Origin: an uncultured Haemophilus sp.
GTDB lineage: Bacteria; Pseudomonadota; Gammaproteobacteria; Enterobacterales; Pasteurellaceae
Direction: 5' to 3'
DNA length: 8,929 nucleotides
NCBI RefSeq assembly: GCF_905207935.1
Contig: NZ_CAJLNI010000079.1
Span: 1-8,929, forward strand
Every line of letters begins with the position of its first letter. The first letter of the stretch is position 1. The notes beneath the pieces are model-generated. The model ran no database searches. It was not told the DNA's origin and saw only the letters and a list, made by a program, of their open reading frames with translations. Shown here in pieces: positions 5,377-8,929 of this stretch. The position numbers and the translations under genes were made by a program.

Positions 5377-5895
5377 ATGAAATTTACGACATTGCTCTCC
5401 CCTGATGATATTCGTCAGGGGGTTGCTTTTTCTAGCAAGAAACGATTATTTGAATCTATTGCCACTTTCGTTGTAGAAAAACTTCACTGCGAAAATGGTG
5501 AACAGGCTTGTTTTGAATGTTTATTTGAACGAGAAAAGTTAGGCAATTCAGGATTAGGCAATGGCGTCGCCATGCCTAAAGCCAAGTTACCTGCGACTGT
5601 GTCAGATAAGATCCTAACGGTATTTATGCAATTAGAAACGCCTGTCGAATATGATGCCGCCGATAATAAACCGGTAGATATCGTTTTTGCTGTGCTCGTA
5701 CCCGAAAATCACTGCCAAGAATATATTCCTGTTCTGGCAGAACTCAATGAAAAATTAACTGATAAAAACTTAATTAAACAACTTCGTTCAGCACAAAGTG
5801 CGGATGAAATTTGGCAAATTTTTGAATGTGCCGATCATTCAGAAGAATCTGAAGACAACACAAATTTAGATAATATTGAACCTCAAGAGGTATAA
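5377..5895 (+). CDS. ptsN: PTS IIA-Ntr-like protein PtsN, without the phosphorylated histidine
   Basis: A IIA-fructose/mannitol-fold protein matching nitrogen-PTS EIIA (PtsN). In enterics PtsN receives phosphate from Npr and, depending on phosphorylation, regulates potassium uptake, KdpD and other targets. The family blocks are clear: FSSKKRLFESIA (18-29), CLFEREKLGNSGLGNGVAMP (48-67), QLETPVEYDAADNKPVDIVFAVLVP (84-108), LADK/LTDK and LRSAQSADEIWQIF. The site that reads GIGNGIAIPHGK in E. coli reads GLGNGVAMPKAK here: lysine (residue 68, codon AAA at 5578-5580) replaces the phosphoacceptor histidine. Phosphotransfer by the standard route is thus unlikely, although the fold appears intact. An acidic tail of about 22 residues (from ADHSEESED) extends the end. 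The gene begins three bases after lptB without a clear ribosome site, so coupling is likely. rpoN and hpf, which precede ptsN in E. coli, are absent. Confidence 0.9.
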   Translation: MKFTTLLSPDDIRQGVAFSSKKRLFESIATFVVEKLHCENGEQACFECLFEREKLGNSGLGNGVAMPKAKLPATVSDKILTVFMQLETPVEYDAADNKPVDIVFAVLVPENHCQEYIPVLAELNEKLTDKNLIKQLRSAQSADEIWQIFECADHSEESEDNTNLDNIEPQEV

Positions 5896-5926
5896 CCTAA
5901 CCAACTAACCATAAGGAATCACGCAG

Positions 5927-6784
5927 ATGGAAATTATTATTATCAGCGGTCGCTCCGGCGCGGGGAAATCTGTCGCATTACGAGCTTTGGAAGATATGGG
6001 CTATTATTGCGTGGATAATCTCCCTCTCGATTTACTTCCTCAACTCACCAATATTCTCGCCAAAACTCAAACGGCTGTTGCCATCAGTCTCGATATTCGA
6101 AATCTTCCCCATTCAAGTGCTGATTTAGACAAGATTCTGACAGATATTCAAGCCACTTATTCCGTCAAAATCATCTTTCTGGACAGCGATCGTAGTACAC
6201 TTATTCGTCGTTACAGCGATTCACGTCGTCTTCACCCACTCTCAGCACAAGATCTCCCACTTGAATCAGCGATTGATTTAGAATATCAGCAACTTGAGCC
6301 TTTAATTCAACATGCTAATTTTATTATTGATACCGCACCACTTTCTACCCATTCGTTATCTGAACGGTTAAGAGAAGTTTTACGTGGTAATACGGATAAA
6401 GAACTTAAAATCGTGGTTGAATCGTTTGGCTTCAAATACGGTATTCCGCTTGATGCCGATTATGTCTTTGACGTGCGTTTTCTACCTAACCCGCACTGGA
6501 ATCCAGAACTTCGTCCAATGACGGGGCTTGATGAACCTGTTGCGAAATTTTTACTTGCGCATGATGAAGTGAATAATTTTATCTACCAAACGCGTAATTA
6601 CATCGAAACATGGTTACCGATGTTAGAGCAAAATAACCGAAGCTATCTCACCATAGCCATCGGTTGTACAGGAGGTAAACATCGTTCTGTTTATATTGCT
6701 CAACAAATTGGTGAATATTTCCAAGCCAAAGGCAAGAATGTGAAAATCCAACATAAATCTTTGGAAAAGAATAAAAAGAATTAA
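5927..6784 (+). CDS. rapZ: RNase adapter / nucleotide-binding protein RapZ
   Basis: RapZ (YvcJ family) in E. coli senses glucosamine-6-phosphate and presents the small RNA GlmZ to RNase E, thereby adjusting GlmS and cell-envelope precursor supply. The 285 residues match the family. The N-terminal P-loop domain has Walker A GRSGAGKS (8-15) and SLDIRN (54-59). The C-terminal domain has SFGFKYGIPLDADYVFDVRFLPNPHW (about residues 166-191) and GCTGGKHRSV (246-255), the metabolite-sensing region. The Lys/Arg-rich tail (KNVKIQHKSLEKNKKN) corresponds to the RNA-binding end. AAGGAA upstream supports the ATG. It is separated from ptsN by 31 bases and is the last gene of the lpt run; npr, which follows in E. 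coli, is absent. GlmY/GlmZ are known from enterics, so its RNA partner in this organism is unclear. Confidence 0.95.
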   Translation: MEIIIISGRSGAGKSVALRALEDMGYYCVDNLPLDLLPQLTNILAKTQTAVAISLDIRNLPHSSADLDKILTDIQATYSVKIIFLDSDRSTLIRRYSDSRRLHPLSAQDLPLESAIDLEYQQLEPLIQHANFIIDTAPLSTHSLSERLREVLRGNTDKELKIVVESFGFKYGIPLDADYVFDVRFLPNPHWNPELRPMTGLDEPVAKFLLAHDEVNNFIYQTRNYIETWLPMLEQNNRSYLTIAIGCTGGKHRSVYIAQQIGEYFQAKGKNVKIQHKSLEKNKKN

Positions 6785-6793
6785 TCAGACCAT

Positions 6794-6823
6794 AAAAAAA
6801 CGCAGCAACTTGCTGCGTTTTTT
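6794..6823. terminator. Two-way intrinsic terminator between rapZ and the M15 peptidase gene
   Basis: Bases 6801-6807 (CGCAGCA) pair with 6811-6817 (TGCTGCG) across a 3-base loop. Seven A's precede (6794-6800) and six T's follow (6818-6823). It can stop rapZ on the plus strand and the convergent peptidase gene on the minus strand, whose stop codon ends at 6825. Confidence 0.92.
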
Positions 6824-6824
6824 G

Positions 6825-7505
6825 TTAAACCACATATTGCTCAAAAATCTCTGGTAAATGCGTAATTAACGTTTCTTTTCCTGCCACATTTTCATTCTGC
6901 CAAACCTGCAATAGCACATCTGGCGTAAATAATCGTGATGCCTGCTCTGCCAACGGTAAATAGCTAATATGCCAAGGCTCTCGGCCGATTTTTTTACCTT
7001 CTGGTTGACTGATAAATGGCAAAACAAAATCAAAGTGCGGTAGATTTTCAGTGAGAAATTCACTAAGTTCAAAAAAATAACCGCCCTTTTCATATTCCCA
7101 AGGTTCAAGTTGTAAAGATTGACCTTGAGGCAAAAGATCAGGATCAAAAATATCGATTTCTGTTCCCCAATGATGACGACTGCCACCTGGAAGCGCTGAC
7201 CAACGTAAAATAGCTTGTGCTTTTTGCCAATCATCTAATAACGCTAAATCTAATGGATTTCCCGCATCATCATGAACCTTGCGTTCACCGTTAAATTTAC
7301 CGTTCCAAATGAGTTGTTGACGTTCAAAATCACGAAAGCTACTCGCAGGTTGCAAATTAAAGCCATTTTTGACCGCACTTTGTTGCAATCCTTGAAACGC
7401 TTTCATTGCCTCTGCTTGCAAAAAATGATTCGGAGAATGAGGTGTAGGCAAATTGATCAAATGTTCACGAGATTTGCCGGTTAACATTTCAGGCGTTAAT
7501 TTCAT
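6825..7505 (-). CDS. M15-family D-alanyl-D-alanine carboxypeptidase-like protein (VanY/LdcB type)
   Basis: A zinc peptidase of the type that removes D-amino acids from peptidoglycan peptides. The M15B pattern is visible: SSFRDFERQ (55-63), with the conserved Ser-x-Arg element; SRHHWGTEID (109-118), whose His111 and Asp118 are zinc ligands (pattern SxHxxGxxxD); and EPWH (176-179), with catalytic Glu176 and zinc ligand His179. The metal site therefore appears complete. There is no N-terminal signal peptide or membrane segment (it begins MKLTPEMLTGKS), which is odd for a cell-wall enzyme, and no upstream start fits because dapE ends two bases before. It may act on cytoplasmic recycled peptides or leave by another route. 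It forms a two-gene unit with dapE. Whether it removes D-Ala from penta- (DD) or tetrapeptides (LD) cannot be told from sequence. Two uptake sequences lie inside. Confidence 0.85.
   Translation of the reverse strand: MKLTPEMLTGKSREHLINLPTPHSPNHFLQAEAMKAFQGLQQSAVKNGFNLQPASSFRDFERQQLIWNGKFNGERKVHDDAGNPLDLALLDDWQKAQAILRWSALPGGSRHHWGTEIDIFDPDLLPQGQSLQLEPWEYEKGGYFFELSEFLTENLPHFDFVLPFISQPEGKKIGREPWHISYLPLAEQASRLFTPDVLLQVWQNENVAGKETLITHLPEIFEQYVV
7033..7041 (+). repeat. DNA uptake signal sequence (Hin-type USS)
   Basis: Exact AAGTGCGGT followed by AGATTTT, inside the M15 peptidase gene. Confidence 0.95.
7372..7380 (-). repeat. DNA uptake signal sequence (Hin-type USS)
   Basis: Exact ACCGCACTT on the plus strand, preceded by the T-rich tract ATTTTTG (the A-rich extension of the minus-strand motif), inside the N-terminal coding part of the M15 peptidase gene. 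Confidence 0.95.
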
Positions 7506-7506
7506 C

Positions 7507-8640
7507 TTACTTGTCCAATAAATTCACTAACATTTGATGATAAATCTGACCGCACTTGGCTAGATCATCTACACTCACACATTCATTTACTTTATGAATC
7601 GTCGCATTAAGTGGCCCAAATTCCACCACTTCAGCCCCCATTAAAGCAATAAAACGCCCATCAGAGGTGCCACCGCCTGTTTCTGCTTGTGGTGTAATAC
7701 CGGTTGTTTGCTTAATAGCCGTCGTTAATGCATCTAATAATTTACCCGGTTTCGTTAAAAATGGTTTACCTGATAAATTCCAATCAATACGGTATTTCAA
7801 ACCATGCTTTTCGAGCATTTCTGCCACTTTCTGCTTAATGCTTTCATCAGTCACTTCCGTACAATAACGTAAATTGAATTGCACATAAAGCTCACCAGGA
7901 ATGACATTATTACTCCCTGTGCCTGCATGAATATTCGCAATTTGCAAACTGGTCGGCGGGAAAAATTCGTTGCCATTATCCCATTGATATGTGGTTAATT
8001 CCTGTAAGAACGGCGCTGCTTTATGAATGGGGTTTTCTGCTAAATGAGGATAAGCCACATGACCTTGAATACCTTGAATGTAGAGGTTGCCCGTAATCGA
8101 ACCGCGACGGCCATTTTTGACTACATCGCCTAATGTTTTTGAACTAGACGGCTCGCCTACCATGCAATAAGTGATTTTCTCACCGCGCGCCATTAACGTT
8201 TCGACAACACGTACTGTGCCATCTTTCGCGGCAGCCTCTTCGTCAGAAGTAATCAACAGAGCAATCGTTCCTTTATGATTCGGATTAGCTTTCACATATT
8301 CTTCTGCCGCCACAATCATTGCTGCCAATGAGCCTTTCATATCTGCCGCACCACGACCATAAAGCATATCATCTACAATTTCGGCAGAAAACGGCGGATA
8401 AGTCCATTGCGTTTCATCGCCCGTCGGCACCACATCGGTATGCCCTGCAAAGGCAATTACAGGCTCACCAGCACCATGCTTCGCCCATAAATTTAACGTA
8501 TCGTTGAAAGGCATCCATTCAATTTGAAAGCCGAGTTTTTCCAAACGTTCCGCAATTAGTTGCTGACAGCCCTCATCATTTGGGCTAATAGAGGGACGAC
8601 GAATTAATGCTTGTGCAAGCTCAATAGTTTTTTGTTTCAT
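7507..8640 (-). CDS. dapE: Succinyl-diaminopimelate desuccinylase
   Basis: DapE hydrolyses N-succinyl-LL-diaminopimelate to succinate and LL-diaminopimelate, a late step of lysine and meso-DAP synthesis; meso-DAP is the cross-linking residue of peptidoglycan. It is a cytoplasmic dinuclear zinc M20 peptidase. The 377 residues equal the H. influenzae enzyme, and the known functional residues sit at the same numbers: His67 and Asp69 in FAGHTDVVPTGD, Asp100 in GRGAADMKGS, catalytic Glu134 and ligand Glu135 in TSDEEAAAKDGT, Glu163 in VGEPS, and His349 in NATIHKVNE. The dimerisation lid lies between about residues 180 and 295. The ATG gives this exact length; the preceding bases (CTGAATATT) contain no strong ribosome site. 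The M15 peptidase gene starts one base after its stop. An uptake sequence lies near each end. Confidence 0.98.
   Translation of the reverse strand: MKQKTIELAQALIRRPSISPNDEGCQQLIAERLEKLGFQIEWMPFNDTLNLWAKHGAGEPVIAFAGHTDVVPTGDETQWTYPPFSAEIVDDMLYGRGAADMKGSLAAMIVAAEEYVKANPNHKGTIALLITSDEEAAAKDGTVRVVETLMARGEKITYCMVGEPSSSKTLGDVVKNGRRGSITGNLYIQGIQGHVAYPHLAENPIHKAAPFLQELTTYQWDNGNEFFPPTSLQIANIHAGTGSNNVIPGELYVQFNLRYCTEVTDESIKQKVAEMLEKHGLKYRIDWNLSGKPFLTKPGKLLDALTTAIKQTTGITPQAETGGGTSDGRFIALMGAEVVEFGPLNATIHKVNECVSVDDLAKCGQIYHQMLVNLLDK
7549..7557 (-). repeat. DNA uptake signal sequence (Hin-type USS)
   Basis: Exact ACCGCACTT on the plus strand near the 3' end of dapE, where it encodes part of the AKCGQIYHQ segment on the minus strand. 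Confidence 0.95.
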
Positions 8641-8659
8641 AATATTCAGTTACGACTAA

Positions 8660-8668
8660 AAGTGCGGT
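8660..8668 (+). repeat. DNA uptake signal sequence (Hin-type USS)
   Basis: Exact AAGTGCGGT in the short leader region of dapE, about 20 bases upstream of its start codon. It has no inverted partner nearby, so it does not form a terminator. Confidence 0.95.
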
Positions 8669-8710
8669 CTAATTTAACAAAATTTTCCTTCAATTTAAAT
8701 CTGTTCAAAT

Positions 8711-8741
8711 AAAAAACGGATAACCTCGTTATCCGTTTTTA
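8711..8741 (-). terminator. Intrinsic terminator of the TonB-dependent receptor gene
   Basis: Bases 8717-8724 (CGGATAAC) pair with 8728-8735 (GTTATCCG) across a 3-base loop, flanked by six A's (8711-8716) and five T's (8736-8740). Read on the minus strand, it follows the receptor stop codon by about 18 bases and ends in six T's, isolating dapE from receptor transcription. Confidence 0.92.
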
Positions 8742-8758
8742 TTAGTTTATGAAGAATC

Positions 8759-8929
8759 CTAGAATTGAACTTGTAAACGTAACCAATATTGACGTCCTGG
8801 CTCATTCACTCGAACAGTTTGAAGCCCCGCTGAAGGATCTGCGCCTTTACTTACAAATTCTGCATAGGATTTATTAAATAAGTTATCAATTCCGCCCTGC
8901 AAAGTGGCATATTTATTAATTTTCCACCC
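8759..8929 (-). CDS. TonB-dependent outer-membrane receptor, C-terminal 56 residues
   Basis: The minus-strand frame is open from the window edge to TAG at 8761-8759, with the 5' end of the gene outside. The visible part reads WKINKYATLQGGIDNLFNKSY, then a loop (AEFVSKGADPSAGLQ), then VNEPGRQYWLRLQVQF. The strand GGIDNLFNKSY, the final EPGR-containing turn and the terminal aromatic strand ending in Phe are the signature of the last strands of TonB-dependent barrels, where the C-terminal Phe is read by the BAM complex. Such receptors import iron complexes, haem or other scarce nutrients by proton-motive force through TonB. The substrate cannot be told from this fragment, and Fur control cannot be checked because the promoter is outside the window. 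Confidence 0.85.
   Translation of the reverse strand, partial: GWKINKYATLQGGIDNLFNKSYAEFVSKGADPSAGLQTVRVNEPGRQYWLRLQVQF

Noticed and set aside
5796..5804. Further uptake sequence in ptsN (AAGTGCGGA)
   Set aside because: The last base differs from AAGTGCGGT, so it is a near match only.
6866..7234. 122-codon minus-strand frame inside the M15 gene
   Set aside because: It overlaps the peptidase gene in another frame, while the peptidase frame shows intact catalytic motifs.
8669..8710. Promoter for dapE (TTTAAA and TTAAAT on the minus strand)
   Set aside because: Both elements match only four of six bases in very AT-rich DNA, so I cannot separate it from chance.

Overview
The window reads as chromosomal DNA of a Pasteurellaceae bacterium in the Haemophilus group. 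It carries eight exact copies of the 9-base Hin-type uptake signal sequence AAGTGCGGT (four per orientation). Most genes are AT-rich, and the proteins match housekeeping families as they occur in Haemophilus; for example, DapE has 377 residues with metal ligands at the positions known for the H. influenzae enzyme. From memory, the block hpt, pmbA, yjgA, lptC, lptA, lptB, ptsN, rapZ follows H. influenzae gene order, but dapE and its neighbours lie elsewhere in strain Rd. A related species such as H. parainfluenzae or H. haemolyticus is therefore plausible. The species call is an inference.

Layout: 2-643 (+) is the 3' part of a Sel1-repeat protein gene with clearly higher GC than the rest, probably acquired. 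It converges on hpt (733-1272, -) across a two-way terminator built from a USS inverted pair. Between hpt and pmbA (both minus strand) lies a compact non-coding unit at 1313-1465: a Fur-box-like site, a consensus -35 with a plausible -10, a roughly 100-nt transcript region with a RyhB-like core, and a strong intrinsic terminator. This is a candidate iron-responsive small RNA, probably the Haemophilus HrrF type. pmbA/tldE (1475-2830, -) is divergent from yjgA/darP (2919-3455, +).

A plus-strand run lptC-lptA-lptB-ptsN-rapZ (3537-6784) follows, with overlaps or very short gaps up to ptsN. It links lipopolysaccharide transport (LptC anchor, LptA periplasmic bridge, LptB ATPase) to a PTS-Ntr IIA-like protein and RapZ, the adaptor controlling amino-sugar synthesis in enterics. 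Compared with E. coli, rpoN and hpf are missing between lptB and ptsN, and npr is missing after rapZ. The PtsN here has lysine where the phosphorylated histidine should be.

The right side is on the minus strand: a TonB-dependent receptor 3' end (8759-8929), its terminator, then dapE (8640-7507) and, one base later, a signal-less M15-type D-Ala-D-Ala carboxypeptidase-like gene (7505-6825). That last pair joins meso-diaminopimelate/lysine synthesis to peptidoglycan peptide trimming. A two-way terminator at 6794-6823 separates it from rapZ. I see no tRNA, rRNA, CRISPR array or insertion sequence. The observations most worth following up are the Fur-box/sRNA unit, the histidine-less PtsN and the compositionally foreign Sel1 fragment.
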